In this document: piece by piece, positions 1 through 8,042 of the stretch
How positions within the stretch are numbered: position 1 is the stretch's first letter
Layout: every line of letters starts with the position of its first letter
From: Chloroflexota bacterium
Lineage (GTDB): Bacteria; Chloroflexota; Anaerolineae; JAAYEA01
Reading direction: 5' to 3'
Assembly (NCBI GenBank): GCA_012689325.1
Contig: JAAYEA010000254.1
Coordinates: 1-35,525 of the forward strand
DNA length: 35,525 nt
Program-made: the position numbers and the translations under genes
Notes under the pieces: model-generated
What the model saw: only the letters and a program-made list of their open reading frames with translations
What the model was told of the DNA's origin: nothing
Database searches by the model: none

Positions 1-104
1 AAAAAGTCGCCAGGCGGAAGCTGGATGATGACAAAGCTGATGATCGAGATGGCGATCAGCGTCGGGATCAGCATCAGCAGCCGGCGGCCGATGTATTGGA
101 GCAT
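1..104 (-). CDS. ABC transporter permease, DppB/OppB type (N-terminal fragment, cut by window edge)
   Basis: Only the first 34 codons or so are inside the window. They read MLQYIGRRLLMLIPTLIAIS and continue to a conserved IIQLPPGDFF stretch, which is the first membrane helix and following loop of DppB/OppB-type permeases. The start is well supported because AAGGAGG lies just upstream of the ATG. The same pattern (RR-hydrophobic-IIQLPPGDY) opens the complete permease at 26504 in the right-hand locus, so the two are paralogs. It follows the two propeller genes on the same strand and should form the membrane channel for the binding protein encoded at 4448-6514. The second permease and the ATPases presumably lie beyond the left edge; they are not seen here. 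Confidence 0.85.
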   Translation of the reverse strand, partial: MLQYIGRRLLMLIPTLIAISIISFVIIQLPPGDF

Positions 105-136
105 AGCAACCTCCTTGGCGCGTGTGGGCGCCAGGC

Positions 137-177
137 GGCAGGCGACAAAGGACGGGTATCGTCCTATGTCGCCTGCC
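137..177 (-). other. Intergenic hairpin upstream of the permease gene
   Basis: An 11-bp perfect inverted repeat (137-147 with 167-177, GGCAGGCGACA / TGTCGCCTGCC) encloses a second 5-bp stem (149-153 with 161-165) and a 7-nt loop. It lies in the mRNA between the end of the propeller gene and the permease start. No U-tract follows, so it is more likely a processing, stabilising or polarity element than a classical terminator. A comparable hairpin sits before the DppB-type gene of the right-hand locus. Confidence 0.6.
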
Positions 178-212
178 CTGTAGCAGATACCTGCGATGAC
201 CCTGTGTGGCCC

Positions 213-2174
213 CTATTCCCAGTGCGGCAGGGAGTAAAAGCCCTTATAGTTGGACTCGTTGTAGCCCGGCGAGCGGATCGGGCGATACTGCTTGCCCGCC
301 GGCAGCGCCGCGTCCACGCGATAAATCCAGATCGACTCTTTGTCCCAGACCACCAACTCGTCGCGCCCGTCGCCGGTGATGTCCAGCGCCGTGTAGCAGT
401 AGGTCGGGTGGCCGTCGTCCGGCAGCAGCACGCAGCGATGCCCGTAGCCATCGATCAGCCCGCCATCCGTCGGGTGGCCGGAGTAGAAGAGGAACTCGCG
501 CCCGTCCGCCGTCCAGTTGATCGGCAGCAGCTCGCTGGCGTAAGGGGTCAGTTGGAAGGAGTGCAGCAAGCGCCCGCGCGCGTCGAACACGGCGACCAGG
601 CCCGGGTGCCCCCAGAAGGTGATGGTGGTGTATTCCAGCCCGGGGCGGTCGTGGCAGACGTTGGCAGCCACGACCTTTTGCATGTGCCCCATGCGGTGCT
701 GCGCCAGGATCTCGCCCTTGGCGGTGGCGACGACGAAACCGTCGTCCTCGGCGGCCAAGGCCACCAGCAGCTCGTCAGGGTGGTCCAGATCAAAGGGGCC
801 GACGATCACGGCATCCTGATGGCGCTCCAGCGGCAGCTCCCAGAGCAGCTTGCCGTCCTGGTCGATCATGGCATAGCCGGCCATCACCTCGTCGCAGCCG
901 TCGCCATCGATATCGTAAGCCGTGGGGAAGTGCCCCGGAACGCACTCGACGCGCCAGAGCACGTTCAGATCGGCGTCCAACGCCCAGACGTTGGCGTAGC
1001 GATCCTTGGTGATGATGTTCTGCGCGCGCGGCCCGCCGGTCAGGTTGCAGATCAGCAGCGCATCGCCCAGGATGCGCTCGTAGGGCCGGCCGCCGTTGAC
1101 GCGCGAGACCGGCGCGCGCGGGTTTGGCGCGGATTTGAGGATGCGCCCGGTCTTGCCGTCCGCGATATGGATGGCCAGGTCCTTGCAAAAGATCACTTCG
1201 TCGCAGCCGTCGCCGTTGATGTCATAGACCTGCACGCAGTTATCCGACATGGCCACCGGCAACAGCGTGGTCGGCTCGCCGATCTGCCAGAGCACGTTGC
1301 CGTCCAGGTCCATGGCCGTGAGGCAGTTGAGCTGCGGATAGTCGGTGTGCATCAGGTCCTGGCGCTGCGAGACGACGACCTCCAGCTTGCCGTCGCCGTT
1401 CAGGTCGCCGAAGCGCAGGTTGCGGTCGGTGCCAAAGCCCGGGGTGGCGATCTTTTTCCAGAGCTTGGGCTTGGGCAGGGCATCCTGCAGCGCCTTCTCC
1501 TCGGCGTGCCAGGCGGACTGGCGAGCCACAAAGGCGGCGTTTCCGGCGGCGGAGGTGGTCACGCGGGCGGCGGCAAAGTAGGCGGGGATCTGCGCGAAAA
1601 AGCCAACCTTGCCCAGCGCGTATTTCGGCTCCTCGCCGACGAACATCTTGGTCCCGTCCATAAAGACGGTGATCTGGCTGCCCACGCATTCCACGCGCAG
1701 CTTGTAGTACCGGTCCACGTCAAAGGCATAGCCGCAAGACGCCAAGAACTTTTCCGAACCGTGCTCCCGGTGCAACAGCGCCAGTTGCCCGCGGGTGATG
1801 CGCACCGCCACATAGCAGCGCGAGTTCTGGTAGCGGACGATCAGGCCGCAGTTGCCCTCAAAGCTGAGCGGGCGCACCTCCATCTCGAAGGCGTAATCGC
1901 CCCAGAAACGATTGCCCCTGACCAGCATCGGCGGGCCCGATTGCAGCGCCGCTTGCCCGTGGGCGACGATGTGCCGCCCATTCTCTTCCAGCACGCGAAA
2001 GTTGCCGCTGGCCCGGTCGCCCCAGCCGCCCGAGATGGTGGCAAACCACCACGGTCCCAGCGAGCGGGGCACCACATGGTACTCGCCCTCCGCCGTGAGC
2101 GGCCAGTCGGTTTGCAGGCCCACCGGCAGGTCGGCGAAATCCTCTTGCAGCGACACCACATCGTTCAGGCTCAC
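213..2174 (-). CDS. ConA-like / FG-GAP beta-propeller protein, rhamnogalacturonan-lyase-like (paralog A)
   Basis: Predicted 653 residues from a GTG start with AAAGGAG upstream. Residues about 10-210 look like a ConA/LamG-type beta-sandwich (GDYAFEMEVRPL, GLIVRYQNSRCYVAVR, YYKLRVE). From about 240 to the end is a propeller with calcium-type D-x-D/N-G-D-G loops (GDLNGDGKLE, YDINGDGCDE, YDIDGDGCDE, LDITGDGRDE). The order of motifs in the second half (KDRYANVWALD, GHFPTAYDIDGDG, DDGHPTYC, VVWDKESIWIY, YNESNY) recalls PL11 rhamnogalacturonan lyases, but family membership is by recognition only. There is no signal peptide or membrane helix, so the protein should be cytoplasmic, unlike typical secreted PL11 enzymes. 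It is a near-full-length duplicate of the gene at 2285-4246 and lies between a sugar/peptide binding protein and its permease, suggesting action on imported oligosaccharide. Confidence 0.75.
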   Translation of the reverse strand: MSLNDVVSLQEDFADLPVGLQTDWPLTAEGEYHVVPRSLGPWWFATISGGWGDRASGNFRVLEENGRHIVAHGQAALQSGPPMLVRGNRFWGDYAFEMEVRPLSFEGNCGLIVRYQNSRCYVAVRITRGQLALLHREHGSEKFLASCGYAFDVDRYYKLRVECVGSQITVFMDGTKMFVGEEPKYALGKVGFFAQIPAYFAAARVTTSAAGNAAFVARQSAWHAEEKALQDALPKPKLWKKIATPGFGTDRNLRFGDLNGDGKLEVVVSQRQDLMHTDYPQLNCLTAMDLDGNVLWQIGEPTTLLPVAMSDNCVQVYDINGDGCDEVIFCKDLAIHIADGKTGRILKSAPNPRAPVSRVNGGRPYERILGDALLICNLTGGPRAQNIITKDRYANVWALDADLNVLWRVECVPGHFPTAYDIDGDGCDEVMAGYAMIDQDGKLLWELPLERHQDAVIVGPFDLDHPDELLVALAAEDDGFVVATAKGEILAQHRMGHMQKVVAANVCHDRPGLEYTTITFWGHPGLVAVFDARGRLLHSFQLTPYASELLPINWTADGREFLFYSGHPTDGGLIDGYGHRCVLLPDDGHPTYCYTALDITGDGRDELVVWDKESIWIYRVDAALPAGKQYRPIRSPGYNESNYKGFYSLPHWE

Positions 2175-2284
2175 GTGATCTTCTCCTTTTGCGGTGACAG
2201 ATGATAAGCAGCAGCCCTCGGGCGGCAGGGACCAGCGCCCCGCCTCCTGCCCGGCTGTGCCACTCGCGCCCCGTTCCGGCGGCG

Positions 2285-4246
2285 CTATGCCCAGTTCGGC
2301 AGCGAGATCTGCGCCATGTAGTTCGACTCGTTCCAGCGCGGCGGCCGGATCGGGCGATACCGCTTGCCCGCGGGCAGCTTGGCATCGGAATGATAGATCC
2401 AGATGGACTGCTTGTCCCAGACGATCAACTCGTCCAGGCTGTCGCCGTCCAGGTCGGTGGAGGCGCAGCAGTAATCCGGGTGGCCATCGTCCGGCAGCAT
2501 CATCACGCGGCGGCCAAAGCCATCGATCAGCCCGCCCTCGCGCGGGTTCGCCGAGAGGAAGAGGTACTCCTGCCCGGAGCCGTCCCAGTTCACCGGCGTC
2601 AGCGCGCTGGCATAGGGCACCAACTCGAAGGAAGAGAGCAGCTTGCCTCGGCAGTCATAGACCGCCATGATGCCCGGATGCCCCCAGAAGGTAATCGCCG
2701 TGTATTGCAGGCCGGGCACGTCGGGGCGCACCTTGACGACGGCCAGCTTTTGCACGTGGCCGATCTTGTGCTGCGCGATCATCTCGCCCTTGGCGGTCTC
2801 GATGAGCAGCCCTTCCTCGCCGCAAGCCTGCGCCACCAGCAGCTCGTCAGGCGTGCTGGGATCAAAGTGGCCGATGGCCGTGGCGTCTTGGTGATCGCCA
2901 TAGGGCAACTCCCAGAGCATCGTGCCATCCTGGTCGAGCATGGCGTACCCGGCCATGACCTCGTCGCAGCCATCGCCATCGATATCGTAGGCGTTGGGGA
3001 AGTGCCCCGTGGTGCACTCGTAGCGCCAGAGCACGTTCAACTGGTCGTCCAGCGCCCAGACGTTGGCGTAGCGGTCCTTGAGGATGATGTTGCGAGCCCG
3101 CGGGCCGCCATCCAGGTTGCAGATATAGAGCGAGTCGCCCAGGACGCGCTCATAGGGCCGCCCGCCAGGCGCGGTGGAAAGGTGGGTGCGCGGCGTGGGC
3201 GCGGAGCGGAGCGTCTTGCCGGTGCGCCCATCGGCGATGTGGATGCGCAGGTCCATGCAATAGATCACCTCTGCGCAGCCGTCGCCGTCGATATCATAGA
3301 CCTGCACGCAGTTATCGGACATGGCCACGGGGAGGATGGTGCTCGGCTCGCCGATGCGCCACAGGATGTTGCCCTCCAGGTCGATGGCGGTGAGGCAGGT
3401 GAGCGTGCAATAGTCGGTGCCGGCCAGGTCGAAGCGCTGCGTGATCAGGATCTCGGGCTGGCCATCGCCGTTGAGGTCGCCGATGCGGATGTTGCGGTCG
3501 GTGCCAAAGCCGGGCGTGGCGATCTTTTTCCATGGCTTGGCCTGGGGCATCTTGGCGCGCAGGGCCTGTTCCTCGGCGGTCCAGGCGGCGGCGCGGGCGC
3601 TGGCGGCCTCGTTGGCGGCGCGGCTCGTCGTGGCCGCGATGCCGGCGAAGCGGGTGGGGGCCTGGGCGAAAAATCCGACCTTGCCCTGCAGATACTCGGG
3701 CTCCTCCACCTCCAGCATCTTGACACCGTCCAGGCTGACGGTGATCTTGGGCCCGACGCATTCCACGCGCAGTTTATAGTAACGGTCCACGTCGAAACGA
3801 TATCCGCGAGAGGCCAACAGCCGCTCGCTGGTGTGCTTGCGATAGATCAGGCAGAGTTGCCCTTTGGTGATGCGCGCGGCGAGGTAGCAGCGGCAGTTCT
3901 GGTAGCGCACGATCAGCCCGCAGGCGCCGTCGAAACTCAGGGGGCGCACCTCGGCCTCCAGGGCATAGTCGCCCCAGTAGCGGTCGCCGGTGATCAGCAT
4001 CGGCGGGCCGGATTGCAGCGCCACCATCGTGTGCGCCATCACGCGCCGCCCGTCTTCCTCCATCAGGCGCCAGTTGCCGCTGGCCCGCTGCGACCAGGAA
4101 TGATGGATCGTGGCCACCGTCCAGCGGCCAATCGTCCGATCCACGACGTGATACTCGCCCTCGGCGGTGGAGGGGTACTCGGAGGCCTTGCCCAACGGCA
4201 GGCCCGCAAAATCCTCGCGAAAGAGGACGACTTGGTTCAGACTCAC
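2285..4246 (-). CDS. ConA-like / FG-GAP beta-propeller protein, rhamnogalacturonan-lyase-like (paralog B)
   Basis: Also 653 residues, from a GTG start with AAGGGGGA upstream; like its neighbour it begins MSLN.VV. It aligns end to end with paralog A: the ConA-like N-terminal half (GDYALEAEVRPL, GLIVRYQNCRCYLAAR), then propeller loops GDLNGDGQPE, YDIDGDGCAE, YDIDGDGCDE and TDLDGDSLDE, ending in WNESNY and SLPNWA. The Asp-rich loops are those that bind calcium in FG-GAP/VCBS propellers. It has no export signal. The gap of about 110 bp to paralog A and about 200 bp to the binding-protein gene fits one operon. Substrate is unknown; rhamnogalacturonan-type oligosaccharides are the best guess from motif resemblance. 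Whether both copies are catalytic cannot be judged from sequence alone. Confidence 0.75.
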   Translation of the reverse strand: MSLNQVVLFREDFAGLPLGKASEYPSTAEGEYHVVDRTIGRWTVATIHHSWSQRASGNWRLMEEDGRRVMAHTMVALQSGPPMLITGDRYWGDYALEAEVRPLSFDGACGLIVRYQNCRCYLAARITKGQLCLIYRKHTSERLLASRGYRFDVDRYYKLRVECVGPKITVSLDGVKMLEVEEPEYLQGKVGFFAQAPTRFAGIAATTSRAANEAASARAAAWTAEEQALRAKMPQAKPWKKIATPGFGTDRNIRIGDLNGDGQPEILITQRFDLAGTDYCTLTCLTAIDLEGNILWRIGEPSTILPVAMSDNCVQVYDIDGDGCAEVIYCMDLRIHIADGRTGKTLRSAPTPRTHLSTAPGGRPYERVLGDSLYICNLDGGPRARNIILKDRYANVWALDDQLNVLWRYECTTGHFPNAYDIDGDGCDEVMAGYAMLDQDGTMLWELPYGDHQDATAIGHFDPSTPDELLVAQACGEEGLLIETAKGEMIAQHKIGHVQKLAVVKVRPDVPGLQYTAITFWGHPGIMAVYDCRGKLLSSFELVPYASALTPVNWDGSGQEYLFLSANPREGGLIDGFGRRVMMLPDDGHPDYCCASTDLDGDSLDELIVWDKQSIWIYHSDAKLPAGKRYRPIRPPRWNESNYMAQISLPNWA

Positions 4247-4290
4247 TTGGATCCCCCTTGGTAGCGATCACAGGATGCCCCCTAACCCAA

Positions 4291-4339
4291 CCTCTCCCAA
4301 AGGGAGGGCAAAAACAGGCCCCATCTCCTCTGGGAGAGG
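4291..4339 (-). repeat. Intergenic inverted repeat between binding-protein and propeller genes
   Basis: CCTCTCCCA at 4291-4299 is the exact reverse complement of TGGGAGAGG at 4331-4339, with imperfect complementarity extending outwards (CCCCTAACCCA against a GGGTCGGGATG-like arm). It lies in the roughly 200-bp gap downstream of the binding-protein gene. It resembles C/T-rich 'CCCTCTCCC' palindromes scattered between genes in many bacteria, and could reduce transcription into the downstream genes or stabilise the binding-protein message. There is no clear U-tract. Confidence 0.45.
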
Positions 4340-4447
4340 GTCGGGATGCGGGCTCAACCGGGGTTGCAGAGCCCCCGCGCGGCGGACTGTTGGGCTCGCG
4401 CCGACGAACAGGCCGCCACACGGGGCCATACGGACGCACTCGAGCGG

Positions 4448-6514
4448 TTATTCCGCTTTCCAGAACTGGCACGGGTTGCACGTGCCGACGTTGCCGCCTT
4501 CCCAGCCGATGTCCCAGCCCTTATCGGGCACGTTGCGGAACTTGAGGGAGGTCGGCATGGGCACAGAGGCGCGGTCGCAGATGCCCAGGTGCCAGAGCTG
4601 CTCGGCCTGGATGTCCATGATCTGGCCCCAGAGCTTGACCTGCTCGGCCTCGTCCATGGAGACCACCGCCTTGTCGTAGAGGTCCATCTGCTGCTTGATC
4701 TCCGCAGGCGGCTCCTCGCCGGACTTGCCCTTGGTGGCATACCAGAGGCCCCACAGCGGCGCCCAGACCGTATGCACCTGGTTGGCGATATACCGGTTCG
4801 GGTTCAGCAGCGGGTAAAGCCCAGCGCCGGTATAGTCCACACCGGCGTCCAGGTCGCCCGCTTCCATGCGCGTGTTGTACAACGCGATGTCCACCGGCTT
4901 GACCGTGGCCTTGATCCCGATGTCCTTCCAGCCGTTGGCGATGATGTTCAGCGAGTCGATAAAGTCATCGCGCTGGCTCATCACTTCCAGGGTGATGGCG
5001 AGAGGCGTCCCGTCCGGGCGCAGCCGATAGCCTTCGGCGTCCTTCTTGGTCAGGCCCATCTCGTCCAACAGGGCATTGGCCTTGGCCGCGTCATAGTCGA
5101 CGAACGCTTTCGCGGCTTTCTCATGATAGAAGGGCGAGCGCGGCAGCGGCACGACCTGGCGGATCTCCACGGGCTGGCCCAAATAGACCAACTGGCGGAT
5201 GTCCTCGCGCTTGATGCCGAGCGAGGCCGCTTGGCGGAAGCGCTTGTCCAGGAAGATCGCGCGCAGCCCCGGGTCCTTGTGGTTCAGGTTGAAACCGAGG
5301 ATGAACACGTTGGGCTCGCTGATGGGCACGTCGATGACGCGATAGTTGCCCATCTTTTCGTTCTTTTTGAGCACCATCGTCTCCGCCGGGAACTGCCCAG
5401 GGGTAAAGACCTCTAGCTCGACCTCGCCGGAAAAGACCATCATCTGCGCCGAGGCGGTATCCGAGGCCATGCGCGTGACGATCTTGTCTATATAGGGCAA
5501 CTGATTGCCCTCGGTATCGACCTTCCAGTAATAGGGGTTGCGGCCATAGGTGGCGCCCTCGGAGGTGTAGGCCTCCAGATCCCAGGCAAAGAGCCCAGGC
5601 ATGCCGATGCTGGTGTTGAGGTCCATCTCGCTCAGGAAGAGCTTGCTCCAGCTATCGAACTTGCGATCGGCCACTTTCTTGTCCAGCGCGGCCTTGTCCG
5701 CATACTTGGCATGGAACTGCTTGTGATACGCGGCGCATCTCCAGGCCTCGTGCTGCGGCGTGGCGATCTGGCGGATAAAGAAGGGGGCGGTCACGCCATA
5801 GCTGAAACGCACCGTATAGTCGTCCAGCTTTTCCACGGTGGGGACCTCGGCGCCGACGCGCAGCCAGCTTGGATACGCGGAGTAGAGGTCCTTGTTGCTC
5901 ATGATATCCTCATGCCAGAACAGGATATCATCGGCGGTGAAGGGCGAGCCGTCAGAGAACTTGATCCCCTTGCGCAGATAGAGGGTAAAGACCTTGGCAT
6001 CCTTGTCTTCCCACTTTTCCACCAGGTTGGGCAGGATCTCGGCGCCGCCCATGGACAGGCGCAGGAACTGCTCGTACTGCACGAACTCGTAGGCATGATA
6101 ATGCGGGCTGGTGCGCACGCCCATCGTCCAGGTGCCACCGTATTTGCCCACCGACTCGTAGGGGACGACGACGAGCGGATTCTCCGGCAGCCGCTCCTCA
6201 ACGGGCGGGAGCTTGCCGGCCTTGACCAGCTCGGCCAGCATCGGCGCCTCTTTGAACTTGACGGGCTCCGGCGTCGCGGTCACCACTTTTTCGACGGGGA
6301 CCTGCTTCTCCACCACCACCGTCTCTTTGACCACTTTTTCGACGGGGACTTGCTTCTCGACGACCACCGTCTCCTTGACGATCTTTTCGACGGGCACTTG
6401 CTTCTCAATGATCTCGGGGGTCGGCTGAGCGCAAGAAGCCGCCAGGATGCCCACGGCCGTCACGGCAGATGCGCGCAGAAAATCGCGGCGATTGAACTTT
6501 TTAACGGTACTCAT
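4448..6514 (-). CDS. ABC transporter substrate-binding lipoprotein, SBP_bac_5 family, Tat signal
   Basis: Predicted 688 residues starting MSTVKKFNRRDFLRAS, with GAGGAGG just before the ATG; a longer in-frame reading up to 6625 lacks support. Residues 9-14 (RRDFLR) form a twin-arginine motif and LAASC, with Cys28, is a lipobox, so it should be an exported, lipid-anchored binding protein. After the Cys comes a linker of near-identical 16-residue units (VEKQVPVEKVVKETVV), then the mature domain beginning KEAPMLAELVKAGKLPP. The body has family-5 features (LRKGIKFSDGSPFTADDILF, RNPYYWKVDTEGNQLPYIDK). It is clearly paralogous to the binding protein at 24370. It is the first gene of the minus-strand locus and is preceded by a consensus promoter. 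Ligand inferred to be an oligosaccharide; family 5 also includes peptide binders. Confidence 0.9.
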   Translation of the reverse strand: MSTVKKFNRRDFLRASAVTAVGILAASCAQPTPEIIEKQVPVEKIVKETVVVEKQVPVEKVVKETVVVEKQVPVEKVVTATPEPVKFKEAPMLAELVKAGKLPPVEERLPENPLVVVPYESVGKYGGTWTMGVRTSPHYHAYEFVQYEQFLRLSMGGAEILPNLVEKWEDKDAKVFTLYLRKGIKFSDGSPFTADDILFWHEDIMSNKDLYSAYPSWLRVGAEVPTVEKLDDYTVRFSYGVTAPFFIRQIATPQHEAWRCAAYHKQFHAKYADKAALDKKVADRKFDSWSKLFLSEMDLNTSIGMPGLFAWDLEAYTSEGATYGRNPYYWKVDTEGNQLPYIDKIVTRMASDTASAQMMVFSGEVELEVFTPGQFPAETMVLKKNEKMGNYRVIDVPISEPNVFILGFNLNHKDPGLRAIFLDKRFRQAASLGIKREDIRQLVYLGQPVEIRQVVPLPRSPFYHEKAAKAFVDYDAAKANALLDEMGLTKKDAEGYRLRPDGTPLAITLEVMSQRDDFIDSLNIIANGWKDIGIKATVKPVDIALYNTRMEAGDLDAGVDYTGAGLYPLLNPNRYIANQVHTVWAPLWGLWYATKGKSGEEPPAEIKQQMDLYDKAVVSMDEAEQVKLWGQIMDIQAEQLWHLGICDRASVPMPTSLKFRNVPDKGWDIGWEGGNVGTCNPCQFWKAE
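6283..6415 (-). repeat. 48-nt in-frame tandem repeat encoding the lipoprotein linker
   Basis: Two nearly identical 48-nt units (6283-6330 and 6331-6378) and a third partial, more diverged one (6379-about 6415) encode the VPVEKVVKETVVVEKQ linker right after the lipidated Cys. The unit length is exactly 16 codons, so copy-number changes would keep the frame. The charged, Val/Pro-rich units probably form a spacer between the membrane anchor and the binding domain. Confidence 0.8.
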
Positions 6515-6668
6515 CAGTTCCTCCTCTAGCAGGTATATGCGGATTTCACAGAGCCGACTCGACCACGGCCTCGACTGGAGAGCGCCACCTCCTCTTGGGC
6601 GACGGTAGGGGTACAGCGCGCCCATGGCATGCCGAGCATCACAGTCTCGAACACACCTTCTCCACTCG

Positions 6669-6696
6669 ATTATAGAACCTCAGCGAGCTTTGTCAA
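6669..6696 (-). promoter_or_regulatory. Consensus sigma-70 promoter for the left transporter operon
   Basis: On the minus strand TTGACA (6691-6696) and TATAAT (6669-6674) are separated by 16 bp. Both hexamers match the consensus exactly. Transcription would start near 6661, leaving a leader of about 145 nt before the binding-protein ATG at 6514. No riboswitch or clear operator was recognised in that leader. Confidence 0.75.
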
Positions 6697-6728
6697 ATCT
6701 CCCAGGGTTCGGCATCTTCTACCGACCA

Positions 6729-8042
6729 TCAGCCCTGCTCGTCGGCGGCGCCGCCCGTGGAGGCCCGCAGCGCCCGGCGTGCCTGGGCGACCAGCAGCCC
6801 CGCGAGGGCCCACTCGCTGAGCGCCGCCGCGCCCGCCGCGCCCACCTGGCCCCAACGCGGGATGGCCAGCGCATTGACCCCGAGGCTGAGCAGCCCAACG
6901 GCCAGCATCGCCATCGTCACGCGTCGTTGCCGTTCCAGCGCGTACAAGGTGTGCCCGGCCAGCAGATAGACGAACAGCGCCGGCGCCGCGCAGATCAGCA
7001 CCCGGAACAGCAAGACCGTCGGCGCGTCGTCCGGGCCGGCGCCATACACCAGGCGGACCAGCAGCCCGGCGAGAGCGATCCCCCCCAGCGCCAGGGCCAG
7101 CCCCGCCGCCAGCATCGCCCACGCCCCCGTGCGGAAGAGCCGACGCAGCCGGTGGGCGCCCCCCTCGCTTGCTCCCAGGCGCGCCAGCTCGGGGAACAGC
7201 GCCTCCAACAGGTTGCCCGGCAACAGCCCCACCGCCTCCCAGAGCTTGTAGGCCGCGCTGTACCAGCCCGCCGCGGCCTCGCCCTGCCAGGCCCCCAAGA
7301 GCAGCAGGCCCACGCGGCTGTACGCCACGGCGATGATCCCCGTCAGGGCGAAAGGATACGAGGCCCCCAGGATGGCCCGCCAATCAGCAGTCGCCAGCCG
7401 CAGGGCCGCCAGGTCGCCCCACCGCCAGAGCGCGCCGCCATACATCAGCACGCCAATGGCGCTGGCCCCCGCCGCGACGCCCAGCACCCCGCTGACCCCC
7501 CAGCCCCCGGCCAGCGCGGCCAGCGAGCCCGCCAGCCCCAGAGCCCGCACGCAGACGTCCACCAGGGCGCTGATCTCCATGCGCTGGCGCCCGTTGACAA
7601 AGGCGCGCAGCCCGCCCTGGATCTGGTCCGGCAGCAATAGCAGGCTGCCCATCCACAACGCCTGCCGCGTCGGCTCCGGCCAGGGTCCGGCCAGCGCCGC
7701 CCCCCACACGAGAAGCGTGGCTGCCAGCGACAGCGCCAGCTTGATGGGAAGCACGCCGCTGAGCGCGTCACGCTCGCGCTGCCGGTCGTCCAGGCGGGCC
7801 ACCGCCCTGGTCAGATACATGTTCAACCCCAGGTCGGCGGCCGCGCCGACGATCCCCAACGTCGTCACGATCAGCGCGTAGCGGCCGAGCCCCGTGGCGC
7901 CCTCGTAGCGGGCCACCAGCGCGACCAGCACCAGCGAGAGCAGCCTGCTCCCCAACTGAGCCGCTAGCCGGGCCGCCGCGTTCTTGCCGACCCGCCTCGC
8001 CGCGCGGCGATCACGTGGCATTTCCATACCCCCACCGCTCAT
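6729..8042 (-). CDS. Polysaccharide flippase-like membrane protein (Wzx/MurJ-type, MOP superfamily)
   Basis: About 437 residues, almost entirely hydrophobic helices (12 or more predicted by eye), opening with RLAAQLGSRLLSLVLVALVA and G.GRYALI. This is the usual start of Polysacc_synt-type flippases: helix 1, then a G-x-YG/GRYAL element. Such proteins move lipid-linked glycans across the cytoplasmic membrane. The ATG chosen at 8042 overlaps the stop of the upstream glycosyltransferase gene by 4 nt (ATGA). Starts at 8027 (preceded by GGTGGGGG) or 8021 are also possible. It is the last gene of the nine-gene operon, which supports a role in exporting the product built by the genes above it. Confidence 0.75.
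   Translation of the reverse strand: MSGGGMEMPRDRRAARRVGKNAAARLAAQLGSRLLSLVLVALVARYEGATGLGRYALIVTTLGIVGAAADLGLNMYLTRAVARLDDRQRERDALSGVLPIKLALSLAATLLVWGAALAGPWPEPTRQALWMGSLLLLPDQIQGGLRAFVNGRQRMEISALVDVCVRALGLAGSLAALAGGWGVSGVLGVAAGASAIGVLMYGGALWRWGDLAALRLATADWRAILGASYPFALTGIIAVAYSRVGLLLLGAWQGEAAAGWYSAAYKLWEAVGLLPGNLLEALFPELARLGASEGGAHRLRRLFRTGAWAMLAAGLALALGGIALAGLLVRLVYGAGPDDAPTVLLFRVLICAAPALFVYLLAGHTLYALERQRRVTMAMLAVGLLSLGVNALAIPRWGQVGAAGAAALSEWALAGLLVAQARRALRASTGGAADEQG

Noticed and set aside
96-4264. Two long plus-strand open frames (about 700 codons each) opposite the propeller genes
   Set aside because: They mirror the high-GC minus-strand genes, have no ribosome sites, and give low-complexity Arg/Val/Ala/Gln-rich proteins with no motifs. 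The minus frames carry clear domains.
6283-6415. CRISPR-like repeats
   Set aside because: The repeats are contiguous, in frame and encode a protein linker; there are no spacers.
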